Shown here piece by piece: positions 26,238-35,071 of a stretch of DNA of 44,365 nucleotides. The first letter of the stretch is position 1; each line of letters starts with the position of its first letter. The notes below the pieces were generated by a model that did no database searches, was not told the DNA's origin, and saw nothing but the letters and a program-made list of their open reading frames with translations. Origin of the DNA: Sphingopyxis sp. (lineage in GTDB: Bacteria > Pseudomonadota > Alphaproteobacteria > Sphingomonadales > Sphingomonadaceae); NCBI RefSeq assembly GCF_025869345.1, contig NZ_JAOZVW010000073.1, forward strand, positions 1-44,365, in the 5' to 3' direction. The position numbers were made by a program, and so were the translations under genes.

Positions 26238-26882
26238 CTATCCGCGCAGGACGAACGGAATTTCGACCAACCCCTTGACCTTCACCGCCTGGCCGCTGCG
26301 CATCGTCGGCGCCCAGCGCCATTTGCGCACCGCGCGGAGGGCCGCTTCGTCGAGGCGGTCGAAGCCGCTGCTGCGCGCGACCGAAATCGCCGCGACCGAG
26401 CCATCGAGGTCGAGCGTCAGCGACAGCACCACCGTTCCCTGCTCCCGGTGCCGCCGGCTTTCGGTGGGGTAGCGCGGCGGGGCGCCCGACACCATCCGCG
26501 TGCCGAGATCGCTCGCCTGCACGGTCGAAGGCGGCGCGGGCGGGGCTGGGGGCGCCGGCGGTGCGGGTGCCGGGACCGGCGGCGCCGGAACCGGATCGGG
26601 CGAGGTCTGGATCGGCGGCTGATCGGTCGGAATCGCGACCAGCGGGCGCGGGGCGAAGACCGGCGCCTTTTGCTGCGGCGGCGTTTCCTTCGGCGGGGAG
26701 GGGGGCGGCGGGGGCGGCGGCGCGATCGACAGGTTGACCACCGCCAGCTTCGCGGCCTCGGTCTGCGCGCGGTGATAGCCGGTGTGCAGCAGCGCGGCGA
26801 ACAACCCCGCCGTCAGCAGGGCCGCGAGCGCCGCGGCGGGCAGATTGGGTCTTTGATCCTCGCCATAGCGGCCGGGCGTCAC
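26238..26882 (-). CDS. TonB-type energy transducer
   Basis: From GTG 26882 the protein has 214 residues: one membrane helix (LPAAALAALLTAGLFAALLH), a long Pro-rich periplasmic spacer (PPPPPPPSPPKETPP and several PAPP repeats), and a TonB C-terminal domain. That domain has PPRYPTESRRHREQGTVVLS, GFDRLDEAALRAVRKWRW and a final strand. TonB transmits proton-motive energy to outer-membrane receptors; the siderophore receptor lies two genes upstream. An ATG at 27011 would overlap the piuC gene by 62 bases and read through its conserved C-terminus, so the GTG is preferred. It converges with apbE, 9 bases away. Confidence 0.85.
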   Translation of the reverse strand: MTPGRYGEDQRPNLPAAALAALLTAGLFAALLHTGYHRAQTEAAKLAVVNLSIAPPPPPPPSPPKETPPQQKAPVFAPRPLVAIPTDQPPIQTSPDPVPAPPVPAPAPPAPPAPPAPPSTVQASDLGTRMVSGAPPRYPTESRRHREQGTVVLSLTLDLDGSVAAISVARSSGFDRLDEAALRAVRKWRWAPTMRSGQAVKVKGLVEIPFVLRG

Positions 26883-26949
26883 GAAGCCCGCATTCGCGAA
26901 ACCGGCGCGGGCCGAAATCGCCGCGCGCGCGCGCCTCTCCGTCTCGGGC

Positions 26950-27627
26950 TCAGGTTTCGGACCAGCGCCGGAGGAGATTGTGATAGATGCAGGTGAGTTG
27001 GAGGACAGCATTGTCGTCGGCTCCGTCGAGCGTGAGTTTCTGGATGGCGGTGTCCATCTCGAACAGCATCCGCCGAAGGTTGTTGTCGCGCACCATGCTC
27101 TGTATCCAGAAGAAGGATGCGAGCCGGGCGCCGCGGGTCACCGGCTCGACGCGGTGAAGGCTGCTCGATGGATAGAGGATCGCGTCGCCGGCGGGCAGCG
27201 CGACGGCATGTTCGCCGTAGGTGTCGCTGATGATCAGCCGGCCGCCCTCATAATCGGCGGGGTCGTTGAGGAAGAGGGTGCACGACAGGTCGGAGCGCAG
27301 ATGCTCGCCCGACGCCAGTTTCATCACCGCGCCGTCGACGTGAAAACCATAGGCGCCGCCGCCCGCATAGCGATTGAAGCGCGGCGGCAGGATCTTGCGC
27401 GGCAGCGCGGCGGCGAAGAACAGCGGGCTGCGCTTCAGCGCCGCGAGCACCGCGGCGCTGAGCTCGGCCTTCAGCGGCGAAGCGTCGGGCACCTGCTCGT
27501 TGCGTTTGACCTTCGCGCCCTGCGCGCCGACCGTCTCGCGCCCGTCGGTCCAGTCGGCACCGTCGAGGCGGCGGCGAAATTCCGCGGCCTCCTCGGGCGT
27601 CAGAACATTCGGGATATGCAGCAACAT
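26950..27627 (-). CDS. piuC: PKHD-type Fe2+/2-oxoglutarate hydroxylase (PiuC/YbiX)
   Basis: The 225-residue dioxygenase has the iron ligands His96 and Asp98 ([12 protein letters not shown]) and His158 ([13 protein letters not shown]). The 2-oxoglutarate-binding Arg is R168 ([13 protein letters not shown]). The length and the C-terminal LLRRW end match the PiuC/YbiX family, found next to catecholate-siderophore receptors such as Fiu/PiuA. The true substrate is not known; a hydroxylation role in siderophore handling is usually proposed. It lies 84 bases downstream of the receptor gene on the same strand and ahead of the TonB gene, suggesting a Fur-controlled receptor-piuC-tonB unit. Confidence 0.93.
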   Translation of the reverse strand: MLLHIPNVLTPEEAAEFRRRLDGADWTDGRETVGAQGAKVKRNEQVPDASPLKAELSAAVLAALKRSPLFFAAALPRKILPPRFNRYAGGGAYGFHVDGAVMKLASGEHLRSDLSCTLFLNDPADYEGGRLIISDTYGEHAVALPAGDAILYPSSSLHRVEPVTRGARLASFFWIQSMVRDNNLRRMLFEMDTAIQKLTLDGADDNAVLQLTCIYHNLLRRWSET

Positions 27628-27711
27628 GCCGGCTCAAATCCTTTTCAAACGGCGAAGGCGGGAGGCACGCCCCCCGCCCAGGCCCGGTCGCCCAAGCCCC
27701 GTTCCGGCTTC

Positions 27712-30018
27712 CTAGAAGCGGAAGTCGGCACTGAACAGGAAGGTCTGCGGCTGCCCCGGGGTGTAGCGATAGCCGCTCTTGTTGATCGCCGCGACATAAT
27801 CTTTGTCGAACAGATTATAGGCATTCAGGCGCAGTTTGACGTTATCGTTGACCGCATAGCCGAGCAGCGCATCGACGACCGTATAGCCCTGAGTGCGGGG
27901 CGGGGTGCCCGCAGCGCCGTCGGTGCCGCGCCGCATCCCGCTGGTGTAGCGGACGCCGCCCGCGATCTCGAGGCCGAAGGGCGCACGATAGCTGGTCCAG
28001 GACGAGAAGCTGTCGTCCGGAGAGTAGGTCAGGCCGTCGCTGCCGTCGGCCGCGATGCCGCTGCCGTTGGTGACTTTGGTCTTTTGATGCGCATATCCGG
28101 CGGAGATCGACCAGGCGTCGGTGATGTTGCCGACGACCGACAGTTCGACGCCGCGCACCCGCTTCGATCCGCTCTGGATGTCCGAGGGATCGGTCGCGTT
28201 GATCTCGTTCAGCACCTTGGTCTGGAAGATCGCGGCGTTGAGCGCGAGCGCGCCGTCGAGCACGTCCCACTTCACCCCCGCCTCGATCGTCTTGGCCTTT
28301 TGCGGGGCGAAGTCGGGGTTGTTGGCGCTGTTGCCGGTTGCCAGGGTAAAGGCTTCGCCGCCCGGGGGCTGCTGCGACAGCGCGTAATTGACATAGAGGC
28401 TGAGCGGCTCGACCGGCTTGAGCACCGCGCCCAGCTTCCAGTTGAACAGCGTGTCCTTGGCCTTCAGGTCGGCGGTGGTGACGATCGAGCCGACGGGGGC
28501 GGTTCCGCACGGCACCGCGCCGCGGCCGGTGCCGTTGTTGCAGATGGCCGTGTTGAGGTAGGTCGTCTTGTAATGATCGAGGCGGATGCCGCCGGTGACC
28601 AGCAGCAGCCCGTCGAAGAATTTGGCGGTGTCGAAGGCATAGAAGGCCAGCGTGTTAGTCTTGCCCCGCCCGGCGGTTCCGTTGCGCGAATGGGAGTAGG
28701 CGCTCGTGTCGTTCCAGTCGGGATTGTAGAGGTTCGCGACCGGCAGCGTGCCCGTCGAGCTGTGGCCGTAGATGACCTGCTTCTCGCTGGTGAGTTCGGC
28801 GCCGATGCTCAGATTATGCTCGATCGATCCGGTCGCGAAATCGGCGCGCAGGTTGAGCTGGTCGGTCAGGATGCGGTTTCGCGCGTCGCGGATCGTGGGG
28901 TTGCCGCGGGTCAGCGTATAGGCGGAGAGGTCATCGGGGTTGGCGGGATTGCCGACGATGTTGGCGCCCGTCGACATGAAGGCGGTCAGCAAGTAATCCT
29001 GCTCGGTCTGGCCGACGCGCGCGACGTTCGACAGCCGGACATTGTCCGAGAAATCATGCTCGATGATCAGCGTCGCCATCTGCGCCTTCACATCGTCGTG
29101 ATCCTTGCGCGTGCCATAGAAATTCTTCGAATCGACGGGGTGGCCGACCAGCGACTCCAGCCCGGCCTGCGGCTCCCAGCCGGGAAGGGCGATCGTCGGG
29201 ACATAGCCGTCGGGGATATTGTCCTGATCGACATAGAGCAGGTTCAGATAAGCGCGGGTCGCGGTGTCGAGCCCGAGGCCGAGCGAGGCGGCGAGGCCGA
29301 GCCGCTGGTTATTGACATGGTCGCGGCCCGGAACGTCGCTGTCCTGCCACAGCATGTTGAGCCGGAGCGCGCTGTTGCTGAGGCCGCCGAGGGTCTGGTT
29401 GACGTCGGCGGTGATCCGCTTCTGCCCGTCTACGCCGACCGACAGCGTGCCCGATAGCGCGCTTTCGAGCGTGGCGCGCTTGCTGACCAGATTGATCGCG
29501 CCGGTCGGCGAGGTGCGGCCGTTGTCGGTGCCCGCCGGGCCCTTTTCGACCTCGACCGCTTCGGTGTTGAAGATGTCGCGCGACACCGAACCCAGATCGC
29601 GGATGCCGTCGACGAAGATGCTGCTCGAAGTGTCGAAGCCGCGCATCCGGATCGCATCGCCGCTTGTCGTATTGCCGTTCTCGCCGGCGTAGAAAGTGCC
29701 GACGCCCGGGCTGTTGCGCAGCACTTCGGTCAGCGTCGTCGCGCCCTGTTCGTTGAACAGTTCCTTGCTGATGACCTGAATCGTCTGCGGCGTGTCGCGC
29801 AGCGGCTGGGTGAATTTGGGCGAGGAGGGCTTGTCGACCTTATAGCCTTCGTCGTCGATGGCGGTGTCTGTCACCGTCACGCCGCCGAGCACCGGCTGTT
29901 TCGCTTCCTGTCCGCCATCCTGCGCGAGCGCGGGAGTTGCCGCGATACCGAAGCAGCTCAGCGCCAGATAGGCCGGAGCCGCCGCCGACATGGTTTCGCG
30001 CAAACGCAAGAATGACAT
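27712..30018 (-). CDS. TonB-dependent siderophore receptor (Fiu/PiuA-like)
   Basis: The 768-residue outer-membrane receptor has a signal peptide (through ATPALA). A TonB-box-like region precedes the plug domain, which shows PQTIQVISKELFNEQGATTL, EVLRNSPGV, IRMRGFD, SSIFVDGIRD and EVEKGPAG. A 22-stranded-barrel-size region ends in an aromatic residue (FLFSADFRF). Pairing with piuC points to catechol-type ferric siderophores (Fiu/PiuA group). Two Fur-box-like sequences lie upstream. The start MSFLRLRETMSAAAPAYL is plausible; a later Met (MSAAAPAYL) would give a shorter signal peptide. Confidence 0.95.
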   Translation of the reverse strand: MSFLRLRETMSAAAPAYLALSCFGIAATPALAQDGGQEAKQPVLGGVTVTDTAIDDEGYKVDKPSSPKFTQPLRDTPQTIQVISKELFNEQGATTLTEVLRNSPGVGTFYAGENGNTTSGDAIRMRGFDTSSSIFVDGIRDLGSVSRDIFNTEAVEVEKGPAGTDNGRTSPTGAINLVSKRATLESALSGTLSVGVDGQKRITADVNQTLGGLSNSALRLNMLWQDSDVPGRDHVNNQRLGLAASLGLGLDTATRAYLNLLYVDQDNIPDGYVPTIALPGWEPQAGLESLVGHPVDSKNFYGTRKDHDDVKAQMATLIIEHDFSDNVRLSNVARVGQTEQDYLLTAFMSTGANIVGNPANPDDLSAYTLTRGNPTIRDARNRILTDQLNLRADFATGSIEHNLSIGAELTSEKQVIYGHSSTGTLPVANLYNPDWNDTSAYSHSRNGTAGRGKTNTLAFYAFDTAKFFDGLLLVTGGIRLDHYKTTYLNTAICNNGTGRGAVPCGTAPVGSIVTTADLKAKDTLFNWKLGAVLKPVEPLSLYVNYALSQQPPGGEAFTLATGNSANNPDFAPQKAKTIEAGVKWDVLDGALALNAAIFQTKVLNEINATDPSDIQSGSKRVRGVELSVVGNITDAWSISAGYAHQKTKVTNGSGIAADGSDGLTYSPDDSFSSWTSYRAPFGLEIAGGVRYTSGMRRGTDGAAGTPPRTQGYTVVDALLGYAVNDNVKLRLNAYNLFDKDYVAAINKSGYRYTPGQPQTFLFSADFRF

Positions 30019-30062
30019 GAATTTCCCCTTTTCCGTCCGAAGGTCGTGACGGGGACGCCGCT

Positions 30063-30113
30063 ATTGAGAGTCGTTCGCAGAGTCAATGTTTATTGATAAT
30101 CATTCGCGATATT
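30063..30113 (-). promoter_or_regulatory. tandem Fur-box-like sites before the siderophore receptor
   Basis: Read on the minus strand, 30113-30091 contains ATCGCGAATGATTATCAATA, and 30085-30063 contains CTGCGAACGACTCTCAAT. Both resemble proteobacterial Fur sites (GCGAATGATTATC, GCGAATGACTCTC). They end about 45 bases before the receptor start. Iron repression is inferred. Confidence 0.7.
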
Positions 30114-30271
30114 GTCGCTAATTTGTCGCAGAAGCGAAGGGTGGACACCTTCGAAGGGTAAGGCGCGCGGCCGCCCATATTCGTTTTTCGACAAGATCGC
30201 TCTTCGTCCCCGTCCAAGACAAGCGATGCGTGCCCCTTAAAAATGCCTCGGCCGATGAAGGGGAATGTCCG

Positions 30272-31231
30272 ATGTGGAGCCTGCGTAATCCGATTCGAGC
30301 GGGGTTGATCTGGGTCAGCGTGCCGCTGATCGGCCTGATGCTGACGGTGGCATTTGTCGTGCTGGGGGATCGGGTGACCGCATCCTATTATGCGGCGTCG
30401 AAAACGCTTTCGTCGACGACCGAGACACTGATTGCGCTGCCCGGTGCCCTCTCGTCCGCGATATTTTTCCTCAGCCTCTTCATCGTGCCGCCCTATATCG
30501 CCAAGGCGTGGCGGGCGTGGCGATATATGCGGCGCCTCGCCAAGCCTGAAAGCGCCAGCCTCGTCGCCGGCTGGACCGTGACTGCGTCGAACTGGGCGCG
30601 GTTCCAGCGCGATTTGCGGAACGCGCGCGACAAGGGCGACGGCGACGGCCTTTCCAGGATGGCGATGTCGCTGTGCGATCTCGATGCGCCGGCTACCGGG
30701 GTCGATATCCGCGTCGGGGAAGAAGGGGTTCAGGTCGGCGCACGATATTTCGCCTTGCGCGGCGGTTTGTCGTCCAGCCTGACCGGGGTGATGCCGGGGG
30801 CTTTGGGGCGCGGCGCCCCGCGTTCGGGCGCCGACTATCTGGCGTTCGTTTCCACGTTCGAGGGCTCGTCGCGCTCGCTCGGCGCCTATGCGGTCGAGGA
30901 GATCGGACTGCTCGTCCCCGTCCCGCCGGCCAATCGCGCCGCGATGCAGCGCGTGCTCGATCACTTCACGCCGGCGGCGATCGCGGAACTGGCGGCGCGC
31001 GACGCGCGGCGGGGGCGGGTCGGCTGCCTTCTCAACCTGAGCTTGCTGGCCGTCAGCATCGGGATGATGGCGCCGTCCGCCATCTTCGGCGGCTATTATC
31101 AAATCGGCTGGTACGGATTCGAGCTGTTCGCCGTCTGGCTCGCCTGGCTGGTCTATTACCTGATTCAGGTCGTTTTCGGGATGATCGTCGGCCTCGGCCA
31201 TATGCTTCGAATCATGCGCGCGCCGCAATAG
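30272..31231 (+). CDS. uncharacterised inner-membrane protein
   Basis: The 319-residue protein has two N-terminal membrane helices (IRAGLIWVSVPLIGLMLTVA; LPGALSSAIFFLSLFIVPPY). A soluble domain of about 150 residues follows, containing SNWARFQRDLRNARDKGDGD and YAVEEIGLLVPVPPANRAAM. Two C-terminal helices (LLNLSLLAVSIGMMAP; FELFAVWLAWLVYYLIQVVF) complete it. I do not recognise the family. The ATG at 30272 follows GAAGGGGAATG and gives a start just before the first helix; an ATG at 30230 would add 14 residues. It stands alone on the plus strand, diverging from the Fur-controlled receptor and converging with the small-gene operon at 31.2-33.1 kb. Confidence 0.72.
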   Translation: MWSLRNPIRAGLIWVSVPLIGLMLTVAFVVLGDRVTASYYAASKTLSSTTETLIALPGALSSAIFFLSLFIVPPYIAKAWRAWRYMRRLAKPESASLVAGWTVTASNWARFQRDLRNARDKGDGDGLSRMAMSLCDLDAPATGVDIRVGEEGVQVGARYFALRGGLSSSLTGVMPGALGRGAPRSGADYLAFVSTFEGSSRSLGAYAVEEIGLLVPVPPANRAAMQRVLDHFTPAAIAELAARDARRGRVGCLLNLSLLAVSIGMMAPSAIFGGYYQIGWYGFELFAVWLAWLVYYLIQVVFGMIVGLGHMLRIMRAPQ

Positions 31232-31253
31232 CGACGGAACCGGGTGCCGACGG

Positions 31254-31745
31254 CTATGCGGCCGGGCCGCCCGCCTGGCCGGCGCGCTTGCGGGCCCGCG
31301 CCGATGCCTGCGCCGCGCCGGCCAGCGAGAAACGGGCTTCGCCGAATTGACCCGAGCCGAGCGGAAAGGCGATGCCAAGCTCGCCGTCCTCCGCCATCGC
31401 TTCCGCCAATCCGCCGCCCAAGGGGAGGATGAAGGCACGGAAGGCGCCGACCGTCGTGCATCGCATCGTGGCGGCGAAAGTCGCCGTTCGCGCACCGATC
31501 AGGGCCGGATAGTCGCGCCCATCGTCGCACGCGATTTTCGGATTGAAGAAGGCGTCGCATTTCGAGCGATCGCACACCATCCCGAACAGCGATCCGGCCG
31601 GGGTGGCGGTGCTGGCGGTGATCGCGCCGTCCGCCGGCCCCTGGACGATCCAGTCGCCATAGCTTTCCGCCTGCTGCGCCGCCGCGCCGGGGGACAGGGC
31701 CAGGATCGCGGCGCTGAGCGCGACCCCGAAGCCGTTACGCGGCAT
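31254..31745 (-). CDS. secreted protein of unknown function (IalB-like features)
   Basis: The 163-residue protein has a signal peptide (MPRNGFGVALSAAILALSPG, cut after AAA) and a SYGDWIVQG motif recalling invasion-associated locus B (IalB)-type periplasmic proteins. CDRSKCDAFFNPKIACDDGR and MRCTTVGAF supply four cysteines that could form two disulfides. The C-terminus is Ala/Arg-rich. The IalB link is tentative because the rest of that family pattern is not clear. It is the last gene of a four-gene minus-strand operon (33066 to 31254) with gaps of 6-18 bases. Confidence 0.65.
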   Translation of the reverse strand: MPRNGFGVALSAAILALSPGAAAQQAESYGDWIVQGPADGAITASTATPAGSLFGMVCDRSKCDAFFNPKIACDDGRDYPALIGARTATFAATMRCTTVGAFRAFILPLGGGLAEAMAEDGELGIAFPLGSGQFGEARFSLAGAAQASARARKRAGQAGGPAA

Positions 31746-31763
31746 GGCGGTGCGTCCTGGCGG

Positions 31764-32099
31764 TCATCGGGACTCCATGGCCGCGACACATTTGTCGATG
31801 TTCATCGCGCCATAGTCGAAGACATGCTGGCTGCCGTCGGCAAGCGTCACCGTCGCCCGCTTGCTGAACAATTTGCGCTGGACGTCGATGGCCCGGATGT
31901 CGGTCTTCTCGATCGCCAGTTCGCCATCGGCGGCGTAATTGCCGAGCGTGCCGAGAAGGCTGGCGTCGAGCTTTGCATCATAGAGCAACCGCTGGTTGGT
32001 GACGGTCAGCTTGCCGTTATATTTGCCGCCGCCGGGCGGGAGATAGAAGAGCGTCCAGGTGTCGATGGTGCTTTCGCCGGGGCGAAGGGTCGCGGTCAT
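31764..32099 (-). CDS. GRAM/PH-like domain protein
   Basis: The 111-residue soluble protein starts MTATLRPGESTIDTWTLFYL and runs KYNGKLTVTNQRLLYDAKL. This is the 'tG.l.lTn.Rl.f' pattern of bacterial PH/GRAM-like domains. DIRAIDVQRKLFSKRATVTL, GSQHVFDYGAM and a C-terminal helix complete the fold. Such domains often bind membranes or partner proteins, but I cannot assign a ligand. It lies 10 bases after the membrane-protein gene upstream and 18 bases before the secreted-protein gene, so all are co-transcribed. Confidence 0.72.
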   Translation of the reverse strand: MTATLRPGESTIDTWTLFYLPPGGGKYNGKLTVTNQRLLYDAKLDASLLGTLGNYAADGELAIEKTDIRAIDVQRKLFSKRATVTLADGSQHVFDYGAMNIDKCVAAMESR

Positions 32100-32109
32100 G
32101 GCAAACTCC

Positions 32110-32583
32110 TTATCGTATCGGATTACCGGATAGCGGCGCGCCGTCGCTGGGCATCAGCGACCATCGGCCGAGGATCGTTCCGATCAGCGCCGAAACGAAG
32201 AAGGTCAGCGAATGGCCGTCGTGGCTGGTGAGGTGAAACAGAATGCCGAGCGGGACGAGTTCGATGATGGCGACGACGGCGACCGTCGTTCCGATCCGTT
32301 TTGCGCCGGGCAGCGTGATCCAGTCCCCCTCGGCCTCATTATTCTGGCCGCGCCACGCCCACGGGCTGGCATGGCCCGATGCCCAGGCCCCGGCGCCGCC
32401 GAAGCTGAGCAGTCCGCAATAGATGCCGACGACCAGCCATATCGCATAAGGCAGCAGCGCACTGAAGAAGCGCGGCAGCAGGACTTCGAGAAAGACGCTG
32501 CCGATGGTGCCGACGACGGCCGCCAGCAACAGGCTGCACGTCAGCACGACGATCGTCTTCAGCGCCGTCGTCAGCACGGCCAT
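32110..32583 (-). CDS. uncharacterised four-helix membrane protein
   Basis: The 157-residue protein has four hydrophobic segments: IVVLTCSLLLAAVVGTIGSV, LLPYAIWLVVGIYCGLLSFG, TTVAVVAIIELVPLGILFHL and LTFFVSALIGTILGRWSL. A polar loop between helices 2 and 3 carries GQNNEAEGDWITL. No family is recognised. The gene starts 6 bases after the lipoprotein gene and ends 10 bases before the GRAM-like gene, so it is the second gene of the operon. Confidence 0.7.
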   Translation of the reverse strand: MAVLTTALKTIVVLTCSLLLAAVVGTIGSVFLEVLLPRFFSALLPYAIWLVVGIYCGLLSFGGAGAWASGHASPWAWRGQNNEAEGDWITLPGAKRIGTTVAVVAIIELVPLGILFHLTSHDGHSLTFFVSALIGTILGRWSLMPSDGAPLSGNPIR

Positions 32584-32589
32584 GTCGGA

Positions 32590-33066
32590 TCAGCCCTGGC
32601 CGGACAGGGCCTGGCGGCACTTGCCGTCGACCTCATTGCCGACCCAGGTGGCGAAATCCTCGAACGGGCGCTTCTCGAACTCGGCCTGCACCGCGGCGTC
32701 GGCTGCGTGGATCGCCTCTGTCGCCTGTTCGGGGGTCTTGCCGATCGTGCCCGCCACGCGTTCGGTGATTTGCGCGAAGGCGGTCGCGGCGGTGTCGCGC
32801 TGCGACGCGCGTTTCGCCAGGTCTTCGGCATCGGTCCCGCTGCTTTGCGCCGCGAGGGTGCTGTAGAGATTGGAGAGCGATTTCAGCTTTGCCGAACAAT
32901 CGGCGGCCAGGGCAAAGCCCGCCTCTCCCGACAGTGCGGCCGGAAGCGCCGGGTCGGCGGCGCTCGTCGTCGTGCTGCCCTGATCGGCATCGCTTTTGGC
33001 TCCTGAACAGGCAGCGAGTGTCGCGGCGGCGGCTAGTGCAAGCGGCATGAATATGGATCGCGGCAT
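32590..33066 (-). CDS. putative lipoprotein
   Basis: The 158-residue protein has a lipoprotein signal (MPRSIFMPLALAAAATLAAC) with lipobox LAAC and mature Cys20. A helical, Ala/Gln-rich mature region follows, with SAKLKSLSNLYSTLAAQSSG and a C-terminal CRQALSGQG. The ATG at 33066 follows a strong GGGGAGGAAG at 9 bases; the longer reading from 33153 would bury the signal sequence. It is the first gene of the four-gene operon. Envelope location is well supported; function is unknown. Confidence 0.75.
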   Translation of the reverse strand: MPRSIFMPLALAAAATLAACSGAKSDADQGSTTTSAADPALPAALSGEAGFALAADCSAKLKSLSNLYSTLAAQSSGTDAEDLAKRASQRDTAATAFAQITERVAGTIGKTPEQATEAIHAADAAVQAEFEKRPFEDFATWVGNEVDGKCRQALSGQG

Positions 33067-33180
33067 CGGACGAACTTCCTCCCCTGATTGGCAAGCTCTG
33101 CGTGCCGCTATCTTGCAACGGTCGTGGGAGGGTCGTCTTGGGCCAGGGCGCAACGGCGATTTGCGTGAAAACGAAATCCG

Positions 33181-34152
33181 TCAATGATGACGGGCAAGCG
33201 CTCTATGCCGGGCATCCGACGGTGTTTCGCCATAGGCCTTGCGGAAACTGTTCGTGAAATAGCTGAGATCCCCGAAACCGCAGCCATAGGCAATTTCCGA
33301 GATCGTCCGCTTCGCCAAATGCGGCATGGACAGACGTCGATGGGCCAGCGCCAGCCTTTCCCGCAGGACGAAGGCGGTGAAGGTTACGCCCTCGGTCTCG
33401 AAAAGCAATTGAACCGACCGCGCGCTCAAACCGGCGGCGTCGGCGACTGACTTGATGCCGAGTTCGGGAGAGATGAGATGGGCAAGCGTCCAGCGCTTGA
33501 TGGCATCCAGCCGCGCCGCCCGCAGTCCCCGCCCCGAGGCAAGCTCCGTCGCGTCCCGGTCGGTTCCGACCGCCAGCGCCACCAGATCGGCCATGTGGAT
33601 GGCGGCGCGGTGGGCGAGCTGGGCCGCGGGGCCGGCCTCGTGCAGCACGCGATAGCTTGCGAGATAGGATTTCAGCAACTGCATCGCCGGATTATCGGCG
33701 GGTATGCGCCGCATGAGCGCGGCTTCGGCATCGGGCAGCAGCGGGCACAAGAGCGAGCGTTGCAGTTTCACCGACACATGCGGAAAGGCTTCGTGCGTTT
33801 CAAAATCCATGCGGTCGGCGCACGAAAGAAGAGCCGCCGATCCATCAGCGGGCAGTTCGCTGCCGAATTGCAGAACCCCTCCCCTGGCAGGCGAACTGCT
33901 CCACAGCAACGTGAAATCATCGTCGCCGCGCGAGAGATCGTAGCTAAATGCGACATGCGGGGAAACCCACGCATCGGTGACGGTCAGCCCTGGCAAGAAC
34001 CGGGTTTCGACCTCCATCTGCGGATCGTCGGTCTTGGGCGTGAGGTCGAGGTTCGCTATGGCGCGCCCGGCGACCTCCCGCACCATGTCCCGACGTTGAG
34101 GCCGCGGTATCCCGGCAAGCGAAAACCGGAAGGTGGCCGCATCATTCTCCAT
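33181..34152 (-). CDS. AraC-family transcriptional regulator
   Basis: The 323-residue regulator has an N-terminal AraC-binding-like domain (about 1-180, of the AraC_binding_2 / cupin-like type) and two C-terminal helix-turn-helix units (about 215-320). The C-terminal motifs are LGIKSVADAAGLSARSVQLL, LAHRRLSMPHLAKRTISEIA and YGCGFGDLSYFTNSFRKAYG, followed by ETPSDAR. The F-x-x-x-F-x-x-x-x-G-x-x-P pattern is diagnostic. The effector is unknown. It lies 114 bases upstream of the lipoprotein operon on the same strand and may control it; this is inference. Confidence 0.9.
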   Translation of the reverse strand: MENDAATFRFSLAGIPRPQRRDMVREVAGRAIANLDLTPKTDDPQMEVETRFLPGLTVTDAWVSPHVAFSYDLSRGDDDFTLLWSSSPARGGVLQFGSELPADGSAALLSCADRMDFETHEAFPHVSVKLQRSLLCPLLPDAEAALMRRIPADNPAMQLLKSYLASYRVLHEAGPAAQLAHRAAIHMADLVALAVGTDRDATELASGRGLRAARLDAIKRWTLAHLISPELGIKSVADAAGLSARSVQLLFETEGVTFTAFVLRERLALAHRRLSMPHLAKRTISEIAYGCGFGDLSYFTNSFRKAYGETPSDARHRALARHH

Positions 34153-34298
34153 ACACGCGCTCCCCGTCGCGGAGTTACGAGAACAGAGACCCAGTCATTA
34201 TATTTGGCCGGAGGCTATGACCTGAATCCGTTCGCGTCAATCAGCGCCTCGTGGACGACGATCCGGGGCGATGATCCGCTCCGCACGGGCGGGAAAGG

Positions 34299-35027
34299 TC
34301 AGCGCCGCTTCTCCAGCCACCAGCTTTGCCGCCAGCCATAGGCGCTGGCGATCGGATCGCCCGCGCCGTTGGTCGCGGGCCTGAAGCGGAAGCGATCCTC
34401 GATCAGCCCGCAGGTCGTTGCATCGAGCGAGGCGTCGCCGCTCGACCGGGTGACGCGGCAGCCGGTGACGCGCCCGGTCGGCTGGACGGTGAAGCGCACC
34501 TCGACCTCGCCGCCGATCTTCGCACGCGCGGCTTCGCGTGGATAGTCGCTGTCGCGGATCGTGCCGCTGCGCCAGACCGCCTTCGATCCGCCGCCGGTGC
34601 CGCTTCCCGATCCGCCCGCGCCGGTTCCGTTGCCGCTGCCGCCCGCGCCCGATCCGGGGCCGGGGAGGGGCGTCGCGCCCGCCGAGGCGTCGCTGCCGGT
34701 GCCGGGGGTCGGTGCCGCAGGAACCGGCGGGGGCGTGATCGGCGGCAGTTTGGGTTTGGGCGCGGCGACGGGCGCTGCCCTGGCGTGCTTGTTCGCAGCC
34801 GAAGCCTTGCCGCTGGCCTGATCGCTCTCGATCGGCGCGGGTTTCGCTTTTTCTTGCGGGGGCGGCGGAGCGGGAAGGGCGATGGCGGCGATCGTCTCGC
34901 TCGCCTTGCGGACAATCTGGAGGTCGAGCCCGTTCAGCAGAATCAGGCCGACCGCGAGCAGCGCGACCAGCGTCGCGCCACCCGCCGCGGTGTGCTGCCG
35001 ACCCGAAAGCTGCCCCGTATAGGCCAT
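34299..35027 (-). CDS. second TonB-type protein
   Basis: The 242-residue protein has a short N-terminus, one membrane helix (GATLVALLAVGLILLNGL), and a Pro/Lys/Ala spacer (PAPPPPQEKAKPAP). A Gly/Ser-rich stretch (about residues 110-145) follows, then a TonB C-terminal domain: DYPREAARAKIGGEVEVRFT, VTGCRVTRSSGDASLDATTC and FRFRPATNGAG. The two cysteines of the C-terminal domain could pair. The Gly-rich spacer differs from the Pro-rich spacer of the TonB at 26.2 kb. It is not next to a receptor here. It ends 146 bases before the AraC gene's start. Confidence 0.85.
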   Translation of the reverse strand: MAYTGQLSGRQHTAAGGATLVALLAVGLILLNGLDLQIVRKASETIAAIALPAPPPPQEKAKPAPIESDQASGKASAANKHARAAPVAAPKPKLPPITPPPVPAAPTPGTGSDASAGATPLPGPGSGAGGSGNGTGAGGSGSGTGGGSKAVWRSGTIRDSDYPREAARAKIGGEVEVRFTVQPTGRVTGCRVTRSSGDASLDATTCGLIEDRFRFRPATNGAGDPIASAYGWRQSWWLEKRR

Positions 35028-35071
35028 GGCGCGTCCCGAGCGCGCGACCGCCGCGCGCTTTCGCCGCCGGT

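Noticed and set aside
26980..29457. 825-codon open frame on the plus strand opposite piuC and the siderophore receptor
   Set aside because: It is complementary to two clear genes and its translation is the usual Arg/Gly/Val shadow with no domain.
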